This document shows positions 36,201 through 48,200 of a stretch of 64,000 nucleotides of DNA, in pieces (position 1 is the stretch's first letter; each line of letters begins with the position of its first letter). Below the pieces are notes generated by a model. It saw only the letters and a list, made by a program, of their open reading frames with translations, made no database searches and was not told the origin of the DNA. This DNA is from Aspidapion aeneum (taxonomy: Eukaryota; Arthropoda; Insecta; Coleoptera; Brentidae). The translations under genes were made by a program, and so were the position numbers. The stretch covers positions 202,837,013-202,901,012 of the forward strand of contig OY755038.1 of assembly GCA_963576565.1 (NCBI GenBank). Direction: 5' to 3'.

Positions 36201-39200
36201 GCTCTAGGGGGGGAGGGAGGGTTTGGCCTTGCGTTACACTCAATGTTATATTAATGTATTTTTTTTCTTCAAAATGCGTTACGAGGGGGGGAGGGGGGTT
36301 CAAAAATCCGTAGCGTATAAATGTACATAATTCTGGTGGGAATTTAAAAATATATAATTAATAGTTCTTTTATTATTTTACCTATATTTTTTGGGGGCTG
36401 CGCAAACCTGCAAACCTATGGACGAGCCGCCACTGATCCATACCAAGTATGTTGCTTCTATCATTAAACGCAGCATATCGCTTGAATCTCGGATGTAGGG
36501 CCTGAACTATATAGGCGAGAACTTAATACAACCAGCAATAAACGAAACAATCACAAATCGTCATGTTTCAGATAATTTATTTGCCATTAAAAATGCAGCA
36601 ACAAATTTACAAACATGGTGAACATTTGCTGAACCATATAAACCTCCATAAATTTAGAAATAATGTAAATTTTATGACACAAGTTTGTACACAATTTTAG
36701 TCACGATTGATCCCATTTCTAGATTAGCCTTGTGTGTTATAGTCTAGGCTATAAATTGATCATAAAAATCGTACATAACAGACATAAATAAAAAGCACAC
36801 TGTCAAGAGAGTCAATAAAAAGCATTCTCACATGACAGCTGTGACGTTAGTTTTTCCCCAGAAAAATCAGTGTTACTCTAACATAGGATTTTCGATAAAA
36901 AAGCCCGACAAAATAGGTAATTTTAAAAAACCGTCCTAAAAAGTCTCTTGTGCCGAAAGAGTTGAAAAAATTACTTAACAACACAAAAAATCGAATAAAA
37001 ATAAGTAGGTACCTTTCAGGAAAAATTGCGCTAGAAAAAAGGTTTTTAGAAAAAAAAATGGCGCCGCAGGCAAAAATTAAAAAAATTAAGCACTTAAAAG
37101 CGGCGCAGTTTCTGCAATATTAAAAAAATACTGAAGAAGTGAAAAAAATTTCGCCACAGGCGCAGCCAAAAATTTCGGAAAAGTTTTACACACAAGAAAG
37201 TCCATATTTAACCATGCATCAGAAGTTACAGATTTATAGCCAAATCTAAAACTAGTTTGGAGATCATATGGTATTAAACTTTGTGGTTGTACTGAAGAAA
37301 GTAAGATTTTGAAAATAAAGTTCTAAAAAATATTGTTAGTGCCCCTTGGTTGGTTCAAAATAGTGACCTCCATCGCAGGACCTAAAAATCAAAAATGTTG
37401 CAGAAACTATAAAAGAAATTTTGGCAACCAAATCCTATATCTTCCTCGCGGTTTTTGCTGGTATTGGTTTTTCCGTTTTTCCCTAGTTGTTTTCGGAACT
37501 TTTTAGTTCATTTTGCCTACAGAACAGAAAACAAGCCTTTGACAGATAAATAAAGGATAACGAAAATAACACAAATGAAAATTGTTTCTGTAAAAGGTCA
37601 AAATTTATAAAGGATAAAGGAGTGCATGCAAAAAATCCCATCATAAACAAAGGCACAAAACATTATCCTGTGTTCAATCTAAAGAAAATTGTAAAATATT
37701 TGGCTTTGTGAACTGCATACTGCATTGCCACAGGTTGTTTGGTGATCCGGAGTATTGCCGTGTCCAGTTACTTTGTTTAATAATTCGATGGGACGATGCC
37801 GTTTATACTACCTACAACCAACTACAGTGCAGTGCTTTTTCCTTTAAAAAGGGGATAAATAAATTAGACGAGATTGTTTTTACTTGGCCACAATCAAACG
37901 CTCTCCTTGAAACATATTCTGATTAAATGACTAAATTAATGTGCAAATCAAATGTTAAATAGTAATGACCGCATACTAAATAATCTACTTAAATTATATT
38001 AATAGCCATGGGAACGTTTATTGAGAATTTATTCGATTAAAAACTTTAGTTAATTCAGCTTCTAGACAATACTATGCTAGTTCGAAGACTAAAAAGAGTG
38101 AAGCCGTTTGAGCTAGTAAACTAAGTGAATTACACATAAAACAAAATAATGCTATAAACACAACGCAATTGTGAGTTACAGACTAAACCAAGCGGGGAGA
38201 ACTGTTGAGTGAACCCTAAGTTTAAATCTGACTTTTCTAGTAAATTAAGTTAAAACAAAATTGCTAATTAGTCTTACTGACTAGATTGTAATACAATACA
38301 CAGTGTGTTTGACAAAAAAAAAACAAAACTTTAGTGTTTCACTGGAGCTGCACTGCATTGAAAAAGGACAAAGAATTACAGTAGGCACTTTGAGGTTAAT
38401 TACTAAAATTGGAAATCGACTTTCAAAAATAATTCCTGGTAACGAAAGGCTTAAGACAGGGATGTAATGGAAACGTAAAGCACACGGCAAGGGAATACAA
38501 CTTAACGACCGATTTACCATATACACACACCATGTAATGAGTATGTATGTATACATTTGATAAGACAGGAACAGACTTTAACGAACTGGAAAAAAGAATA
38601 ATTAAAGCAAAAAAAGTTATTGGATATCTTAACCGTATTTTATAGAGCAGAGAGATGAACAATAATGTAAAATTTAACATATATGAAACAATGGTGCAAT
38701 GCAATCAGAAGATCCATAAGAATATCAATAACAGATCATATTAGAAATGAGATCATAAAAGAAAGAATGGGAATCGAAGGAAGCATAACGGATGACATTA
38801 TTAAAAGGCAACTGATATGGTACGGCCATGTACAACAGATGAACGACGGAAGATTACCAAAGCAGGTCCTAGAATGGCAACCAATAGGCAAACGAGGGCG
38901 TCCTAAACTAGAATAGCAACAGTCAATCCAAAGATCAATGAGTCAAAAGAACCTGACAGAAGATGATTGTCAGGATCGAAGAAGGTTGAGAATAGGCATC
39001 GGGCCACGTAGAAAAACGTTCTAAACCGTCATAGTAGTAGTATGTTAAAGTTGAGGATTGGTAGAACCGCAGGAGCGCTGCTCGTTTTATTCTTGATGCA
39101 AACTTGGTTAATAATCGATGTAAAAATATTAATAATTTTCGGTGCCACACAAAGACAATATGGAAAATTGGCACTGGTTTTTTTATTACAGTGAAATAAA

Positions 39201-42200
39201 CAAATGCATGTTGTTTAAATTTTAATGTTTTTTATTTTGGTTTCAGGTTTTGTGACTCACCCACAGATGATCTCGACAACCGAACACCAAAGGGGAGAGG
39301 TAAATTCAGTTTTTTGTATTTGCTGTTAGAATAGAAAAAAACTCAAGAAAAAGTACAAATTATATTTTGTCAAACCACCGAAACTTTCTGTACAATTTCT
39401 AGTGGCACCGCGTCATCAAAACTGTGATGGGCGGGAAGGAAGTACATACAGTGGCCCGCACTTCCTGTAATTTTTTTATTGGTATTGATTCTCAAAACGA
39501 CGCACTGCACTAATTAGTCATTAGCTTACTATTTTACTTGCTTTTTATTTATGTCTTCTTCTAAACGATTTTATTAGAAAGGAACATATATACTCTTTTC
39601 TGGTTGTTACGAACATATTGATTTAGCTGGCATTTGACGTTGTCTATTCATATTATAATCTATAATCTTTGGTCTATTCCTATAATCTTTGGTTGTTTTG
39701 ACTGTTTTAATGTCAAACAAATTGGGACCGACTTTTTACAAAACAAATTACCGTTTTTGCAACTAAATCAATATTTGCGCACATTTTTATATAATTTTGG
39801 ATTCTCTTTTATGTTTCGGATCTTTATTTATTAGGTAATTTCTCCTTTAAAAGGTCTCGGTGTTTTATTATAGACATATAAAGCGGCACACTACAGGTAC
39901 AAAGTGAAACAACATTTTTTTGAGGCTTCTTTACTTAGATTTTGCCACAAAATTTGGTTTACCATAGCACTTATATACATCCTCAACTATAGCAATTTTT
40001 TTTTTAACTTTCCATTTTCAAAAGTGGACCAGAAATAGATCTTTGCCGGAAGTCTGTCGATTAATTTTCGATTCTTTTTAGTCTTTCGTTATCATAGTTT
40101 TTAAATTTTCTTTATTTTGTGAGTTTTCACATTTCCATTAGAGATTTAAACTAAAATACAGGAGTATTAAGAAAAAAACGCTCGCACTGTAATTGTCCTG
40201 CATCATCCACTTTTCCAGTCTAGTATTAAAATAGGTATTTACGTTACTAGACCGGAAACGTCAATGTTAAAGGTCGATACAGGAAATTTACAGGTTAAAC
40301 TGCAGCAGGCGAGATTTGTATACCTGGTGAGAGCTGTAAGTCAGTTTCCGGTCGTGTTCCATAGGGTCAACACTTTTTAAAACTTTTATAATTTTGAGAT
40401 TTTAGACTCCTTTGTAGGACTCGTATTTTTTTTTTTTTTTGGAGATATACGCGATAATCAGTAAAATATTGCAAACGTAAAAACATAGAAATTTGCCCCA
40501 TAATATGAGAAAAAAAATATAAACTGTGTGTCATATTTTACCTTGAAAAAGTTCAAAAATGAGACAGGTCAAGCGAACTATGACACAGTGATAAAATTCA
40601 CGTATAAACAGCCGGATCGCCGTCTAAACGAAAAATAAGGCATTCAGGGTAAAATTGAAACATAAGTTTCTGCTTTTTTTTTACTTAAATACAACAACTG
40701 CAAAAATATTTATTTATAGGAAGCAGTGGCGTATATAGAAAAAAGTTTCGGGGTGGGCCCGAGGCAGTTTTGGGGGGGGGGCGAGACCCCATGAGGGCGT
40801 ATTTTATGCTATTTTATGTTTGTCTTCATGAAATATGTCGAAAATATCTAAAAAAATCTTAGCCCCAGGCCCCCCCATATATACGCCAGTGATAGGAAGA
40901 TACGCGCCAAACAGATCTACGAACTCACACGGCAAAAGTTTCGGTAACTTTTTTAAAAGTTTTATAACATAAATAAAGCTATGGATTTTGTTTTTTAATT
41001 ATGAGCCTATTTTTTAGAAAAAAATAAAACAAATTGTAGGTATCCCTACAATTGCTGCTATCAGTTTATAGCAGAACATTTATCGGAATTCAATTATTAG
41101 TATTTTTTAAGTGTCTCATTTTTCAACGGGATTTTGGGTTTTTACTTTTACACGTTTTTTTTTACTGCCATAAAACCCAACAAAAACACTCAATATGAAA
41201 ATTATTATTTCTTGAACCGACATAAAACACCACAAACATAAATATTAAGGTATTTAAGTACTTCAAAACTAGTATAATTGTAACATTAAAATAACCAAAA
41301 GGTTACGTTATAATTGGATATTTTCCAAGTTCGGAATGATTTTTAATATTTTTGCTTTATATTTTAGATTGTAATAGTCAAACCTATCAGAATAAACGCA
41401 ATTTAAACCAACTTGAGTAAAAGAAACACTATAAATACAGCTTTTTAGAATCTTGGTTGAGAATGGAATGTTTTCCGTAAAGATCTACCTGTAAAGTGAC
41501 ACTTGCTTTCTAAAAAAGTACTTGTTTTCAAGTCGGTTTAAAAAATATACCTATATATTTTATATTTTTATACATGTCAATATAATATTTTTACTGACTT
41601 ATCTACTGAAGGAGTTAAATTTGACCTTTTCGAAAATTTTCAAATGTTATATAGTATGATTTATTTAAGGTATTTGTATTTTTTTCAGAAACAAGATCGA
41701 CAGCAAACAGCAAACTGCGAAACGGCGGCCCAGGGGGGAAAGGAGGGAGACGAGGGATCGCCAATGGCGTCGGTGCGTCTGCAGCACCCCCGTCTCCCAC
41801 CCCCTTTGTACCGCCACGACCTGACAATAAACGAAAAACACGAGTCGGAGAGGTAAGAGTTTTTTTTGGAACCGATCTCCAATTTCTAAGCTACTCCAGA
41901 ATTTTTTAATGAAACATTGCACATACGTAGGGCCAGCCGCGTTACCTGGAAGACGTGGCAACGTTGTCTTCAGTTTCGTCATTCGAAAGCAACGTTAAGA
42001 GGCATGGAAAGCGTCTTCCTTATAGGCGCCCAACCGGTTCTGCGTGTGGGATAGGAGGGCTATGATTTTGGGCACCAAGCGACTTCGAGTCAGTTTATCT
42101 TGCTAGCCACCTATGTGAGCTGCTCAAATTAGCTACAAACTGTACTAGATATTACCACAGAGTATAGAACATTAAGCACAAACTAAAAGCGGCATATCAA

Positions 42201-45200
42201 AAAAGGCCGCCGAGCCGTTCTTTTTCACGGTGGATAGAATAGACCGGTGTCCGGATTTTATATATATATTCAGGGTGTCCCAAATTGGGCACTTTTAGGG
42301 GATTTAAGGTACTTCCAGGGCAGACAGAGAAAAACTGACCACGCATTGCAAGGCTCAAATTTCAAGAGAAGACTTATAGTGAAAACCGCATTTTATAATA
42401 TCGTCTCGTCTTTGAGCTACAGGGGCTTCTTGAAAAGTCTGCAGTTTGGAAGGGGGTCTATAACTTCGTTATTAGTGAAAATTTTGATTTAGAGTAAATT
42501 GCAATTTTATAGACTTTGTCACGAGGAATTCACCCGCTAAATTAAATTTTACCTGTCACTTTTAGTTTTTGAGATATAACATAAAGTTGCATTTTTTTCT
42601 TATGGAATGGCCTATATTTTAATTAATTTTCGAATTCGTCATTGAATTCTTTTCAAAATGATGTATCATATGTCATAGTTTTATTGAGCGGTTTCGGAGA
42701 TAATTAAGTTTTTTATTTTTGTCTAGTATGCGTTGAATGACGTCATGCGCCATTGATATGAAAGCTTGCGGTCAAATCCTACTTCAATGCTCCTATAGTT
42801 TTGTTGTCTGATACTATGCAAATCAAGTTGGCCTTGCGTCTTCGCGTTTTGCCATTGTTTTCAATTGTTTAAACAATTTGACATTACGCTTTGATATGAA
42901 ATTATTTTGCACAAAAGCGTTTTTAATTTTATTTTGAAATATGTATCAAAACGATGAAAAGTATGACATGTTAAAATGTTACTGAGAAAGTAATGATAAT
43001 CGACAGTTCGCTGAAAACTTATATCTTCAAAGGTATCCCGAACGAAGACAACCGTATACGGATATATTTCCAAAGTTGAAAAGGAACCTTGTTCAGTATG
43101 GCTCTTTTTCAAAACGGCGCCGGCGGGCCAAAATATATGACGTTAGGAGGGACCGTGAGTCAGAGGAGATAGGCATTATTGTTGAGTTAGAACAAAATAA
43201 TTCGCGATCATTGAGACAATTAGAAGCTGCCACAGGCATACCGAGAACTTCAATCCACCGAACACTTAAACGGAATAATTATAAGCTTTGAGGGCCGTAA
43301 GCTGAATTATAATTTTTCTAAACCAAGCTTACTATATTTTTGACTGTGTAAAATAATAAAAATACTGGAGTGCCTTGACCTGCCTCAGCAGGAAATCATA
43401 GCGCATTAGAAATAAGTGAAAAAGCTGAATATCTCCTAAACCGCTCAATCAAACTATGACATATGATACAATATTTTGAAAAGAATTCAATGGCGAATTT
43501 GAAAATTAATTAAAATAAAGGCCATTCCATAAGAAAAAATGCAACTTTATGTTATATCTCAAAAACTAAAAGTTTTTTTTTTATTTGTGAAACACACTGT
43601 GTTTTTTTTATTACAATCTAGTCAGTAAGACTAATTAGCAATTTTGTTTTAACTTAATTTACTAGAAAAGTCAGATTTAAACTTAGGGTTTACTCAACAG
43701 TTCTCCCCGCTTTGTTTAGTCTGTAACTCACAATTGTGTTGTGTTTATAGCATTATTTTGTTTTATGTGTAATTCACTTAGTTTACTAGCTCAAACGGCT
43801 CATTCTTTTTAGTCTTCAAACTAGCATAGTATTGTCTAGAAGCTGAATTGCTTCCACATTCACATGCCGATGGAGTCTATCTTCATGGCTTTTTGCGTAC
43901 TTTTTTATAGTCTCTGCTACAGTTTCGATTTTTAGATCTCGATGAAGGTCACTATTTCGAACGTACCAAGGTGCATTCACAATGTTTCTTAATACTTTAT
44001 TTTGAAATCTCTGTACAACTAAAATGTTACTCTCTTTAGCACAACCCCATAGTTGAATACCATATGTCCATACTGGTTTCAGTATTTGTCTATAAAGCAG
44101 TAACTTATTATGAATTGTTAAATTGGACTTCCTTCCAATTAGCCAGTTCATTTTTCTATACCTTATCTCAAGTTCTTTTTTTTTTCTTAACATGTGCTTT
44201 CCAGCGCAATTTGGCATCAAGTGTCATACCTAGATATTTTGCCTGATTCGAATATGGTACTGGAATGTTGTTAATTGTTATTTGTATGTGATTTATATTT
44301 TTGTTTGTAAAATCAACATGAATTGATTTGGTTTCATTTAATTTTATTCGCCACTTTGTGGTCCAACTGTGAACTGCATCCTGAAGTTTTTCTATGCATT
44401 TTTCAATAGATTTTTCTACCGTCAATAAACCAGTATCATCGGCAAATGTTGCTAAGTGAAAATTTTCTGGCTTTGGGATATCACAAGTGAATAATAAGTA
44501 TAGATAAGGGCCTAGTACGCTACCCTGGGGCACGCCTGCTTGAATTTCTCTTAAATTTGAGTATGAGTCTTCCTGTTTTACTCTAAAATGTCTATCAGAT
44601 ATGTAGGATTCCAAAATATCCGAATATTGTTTTGGCAGAAACCGTTTTAGTTTAAAATTAAGGCCTTCATGCCACACTTTGTCAAATGCTTGTGCTACAT
44701 CTAGAAAAACTGCAGAACAAACTTTTCCCTCTTCTAGTGCTTTTTCTATTATATTAGTAATTCTGTGTACTTGATCTATCGTGGAATGCTTGTCTCGAAA
44801 ACCAAATTGATGAGATGGAATAATTTCTTGTCTTTCTATGATGGGTTTTATTCTTTTAAGCAATAATTTTTCATAGAGCTTGGATATAATTGGCAGCAAA
44901 GATATTGGCCTGTAAGATGACACGTCATGGAGTGGTTTTCCCGGTTTTGGAATCATGATAACTTCTGCAACTTTCCACAGTTTAGGTACATACCTAAGCC
45001 TAAAAGACACATTAATTAGGTTGCATAGTTTTACGATAGCTTTTCTGGGGAGTTGTTTTATGACTACCCCGTTAATAAGATCATACCCTGGGGCTTTTTT
45101 CGAATTAATATTTTTGATTTCTGTTAATATTTCTTTTGGTGATGTAAGCTTAATATGGTCCTCGATTTGATGGGGTTCATTTAAATGAAAGTGTTCATCT

Positions 45201-48200
45201 GGTGCTTCGTGGGGCTGAAATGTTTTTTCTAAATGACTTGCAAAAATATCTGCTTTTTCTTCGTTACTCCTTGCCCACTGGTTGTTAGATTTTCGTATAG
45301 GTGGAATTTGGATAATTGGTTTTTTAAAATCTTTGGTTGCTTTCCAAAGGGAATAGTCGGTATTTTTATCATCTGTTTCGGTAAGTTCATTAAGAAAATG
45401 GTTAATAGATTCATTTTTTATTACTAGAATTTCTCGCCTAATGCGCTGCGTCATGTTGTTGAGATTTGTTTTGTCCCGAGGATCACGGCTTTGCTGCCAC
45501 TTTCTTCTTAGTTTCCTTTTTTCCAATATAAGGTCTCTAATTTCCTTTGGATAGTTTTTTCCCTTAAAAATTCTCTTTGGTTTTGGACTGTTTTCCCAAG
45601 CTGCTTGTTGAATATTTGTAACAAAATATTCAACTTCTTTATCGATTTGTTCTGGCGTTTGCAATGGTACTGATAGGTTTATTTTTTCTGACAGACTTTG
45701 TTTAAAACTAATCCAGTCAGTCAGTTTATTAACTAGTGAGATATTTGCTTCTTTCTTTATTATGTTTTTACTAAGAGTTAGAATAATAGGTGAATGATCT
45801 GAGTGTAAATCAAAACTTTCTTCTATATCTACAAAACTTAAAGATATATTTTTTACTATAAAAAAATCAATTAGATCTGGAATTTTTCCTGGATCTGTTG
45901 GATAGTATGTGGGCTTACCAGTTGATATCGGCTCACATTGATATTCACTAATAGCTTGCAAAAGTTCTTTTCCTTTAGAATTCGTCAGTCTAGATCCCCA
46001 GTAGGTATTTTTTGCATTAAAGTCACCTCCAATTATAAAACGGTTTCCTAATTTTCTGAGTAAATTAAGATATTGATTTTTCTTTAGTAAGTGCCTTGGT
46101 GGTATATAGACAGCACTTATGACTTATGTATATGTTTTGGTTTTTACACTTACTAATGTAGCTTGAATCTCTATGGTTTTATATCCCATCTCCTCATAGT
46201 GTGATATATTTTCTTTAATTATTACAGCACTTCCCCCATGTGCAGTATTGCTAGGGTGAGTTGTATGATACACTTTATAACCTTTAAATTTAATGTGAGA
46301 CTGGTTAGTGAAATGCGTTTCTGACATAAGACAGACGTCAATTTTTTCTATGTCTAGAATAACTTGCAAGTCTTGCTGATGTTGCAAGAGACCATTGGCA
46401 TTCCACGCTAGGATTCTAAGATTACTGACCATTTTAAGGCATATTGGTAGCTCCGTTATTGCTACTTTCTAGTTTAGTTAATCGCTCATCAAGTTTGTTC
46501 AATTTCTCCAAAATTAATTGTAGTGTTTGTTCCATAGTATTTTGACTACTGATATTAATATCAGGTATAGTAGCTGTTGCTGCTACTTGGCTGTATGTCC
46601 TTGTCACAGAGTTTTGTGTGACTGTGTTTCTTGTCTGTTGGTTTTGTCTATTTGTACTCACGTTTGGTATGAGATTCGGTTTCTTAGGTTTATTTTTCAA
46701 TTTTTGTATTTCCTTAGCAACAAGGCATCCTCTGTAGTTAGCAGGATGCTTGCCTCCACAGTGGATGCATTTTGGCTAAGATTCTTTTGGTTTGGGGCAT
46801 TCTACAGTAAGATGTTTTCCCGTGCATTTCACGCAACGTGGTTCTTTAGCGCAATATTTTTGCGTGTGTCCATAAGATTGGCATCTTTTGCATTGAGGGA
46901 CTAACTTTGAGGTTTTTAGTGCTTTTATTTCCACTTCAATCCCAAGGATACTGGAAATTTCAAAAATTTTGTTGATATCTTCATCGTGGCTAAATGTGAG
47001 TATAAACATGTTAAGAGGTTGTCTTGTTCTCCATTTAAGTTTGTTGCTGGCCTCCAGTGCCTTAAAACCTTTTTTTTGTAGATCAGCTACAATTTTTTGT
47101 GGGTCACATGAGAAGTGTAGCCTATTCGCTATTACTCTAATTGGCCTTATTTGTTTGTTTTCGTATGAGTGCCATTGATGCTTTATTTCATTAAGCATTT
47201 TAGTAACCAGCCGATAGCTGTCTGCGTCTTGTACATTTATTTTAATATTTTCGTTATTTAAAACTTTTATTTTAACTCCTTGTATGATATTTAACTTTTC
47301 ATAAATATCAATAAAATTATTTACGCCATTTACCATAATCGGTGGAGGTAATGGAGCTTTTTTAACCTTAGTTGGGGGTTCTTCATTTTGTGTTTTATTG
47401 GAGGGCTCTCCAGTGCCCGAGCTTTGTTGTGGTGGTGAGAGTGAAGTATCCATTCGACGTTTTTTCCAACCTTTTCCTTTTTGTCTGATCCACTCAGTTT
47501 CTCTTGCCAGATCGTCCTCATCAGTAATGTAGTCCATGTCAGACTCTTCTTTTTTAGTGACTTTTGTCTCTAAATCTGCAAATTTTCTTTGCATACTTTC
47601 CAGTTGACTTCGGAGATAATCCACTTGTACACTAAGTGAATTTTTTTCGTTTTGGGATTTTTTCCATTCGCTATATAAAACTTCTTCATTTTGTGTTCTA
47701 GCATGGCTATCCTGAAATAATTCGGCATTATCCATTTTTTCTTGATTTTGTTTGGGCTTTTCGCTAATTTTTAAAACAAGTTTCACAGGTGATGGTACAC
47801 TTTTTTTGCTTTTAAACATGATATATTATTTATAATACACATTGTATATAGATTTTTAACACAGGTTTTTCGCGCGCGAGGTTTATTGTAAACAAAACAA
47901 ACTTCGACTTTGACCTCGTTAGTACTATCATGCAGGTACGCTGCAATATAACCGTACTGAACTGCGATCGAACGAATACTGAAAAAAAAAACTAAAAGTG
48001 ACAGGTAAAATTTAATTTAGCGGGTGAATTCCTCGTGACAAAGTCTATAAAATTGCAATTTACTCTAAATCAAAATTTTCACTAATAACGAAGTTATAGA
48101 CCCCCTTCCAAACTGCAGACTTTTCAAGAAGCCCCTGTAGCTCAAAGACGATACGATATTATAAAATGCGGTTTTCACTATAAGTCTTCTCTTGAAATTT

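Larger units (their letters stand above)
29901..36435. mobile_element. 6.5 kb hAT-like composite unit carrying a giant satellite palindrome
   Basis: Left end CAGTGGCGGATCGT, right end (complement) CAGTGGCGGCTCGT; flanking octamers atccatat (29893-29900) and atccatac (36436-36443) differ at one base. Inside: two opposed arrays of a 158-bp repeat (29930-32104 and 32110-35093), a 280-bp unique spacer, a nested 730-bp hAT element and a G-rich tail. No transposase was found in it. It could be one non-autonomous hAT element that amplified an internal repeat, or chance ends around a satellite; the matching ends and octamers favour the former. Confidence 0.65.
43574..47986 (-). mobile_element. Nearly full-length Jockey-clade LINE
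   Basis: 4.4 kb on the minus strand, flanked by AAAAACTAAAAGT (43561-43573 and 47987-47999). The poly-A tail appears as T's from 43574. From its 5' end: 165-bp 5' UTR, ORF1, ORF2, about 240-bp 3' UTR. Damage is slight: one nonsense codon in ORF1, one nonsense codon and one homopolymer frameshift in ORF2. Inserted antisense to sbb within the long-TIR ITm element. The 3' UTR is shared with 38045-38327. Confidence 0.95.

Noticed and set aside
41615..41982. Minus-strand frames rich in Pro/Gly/Arg over an sbb exon
   Set aside because: They are antisense shadows of the GC-rich exon 41689-41852.
46527..46904. 125-residue plus-strand frame
   Set aside because: Antisense to Jockey ORF1; Cys/Phe-rich composition is the complement of Lys/Asn-rich coding.
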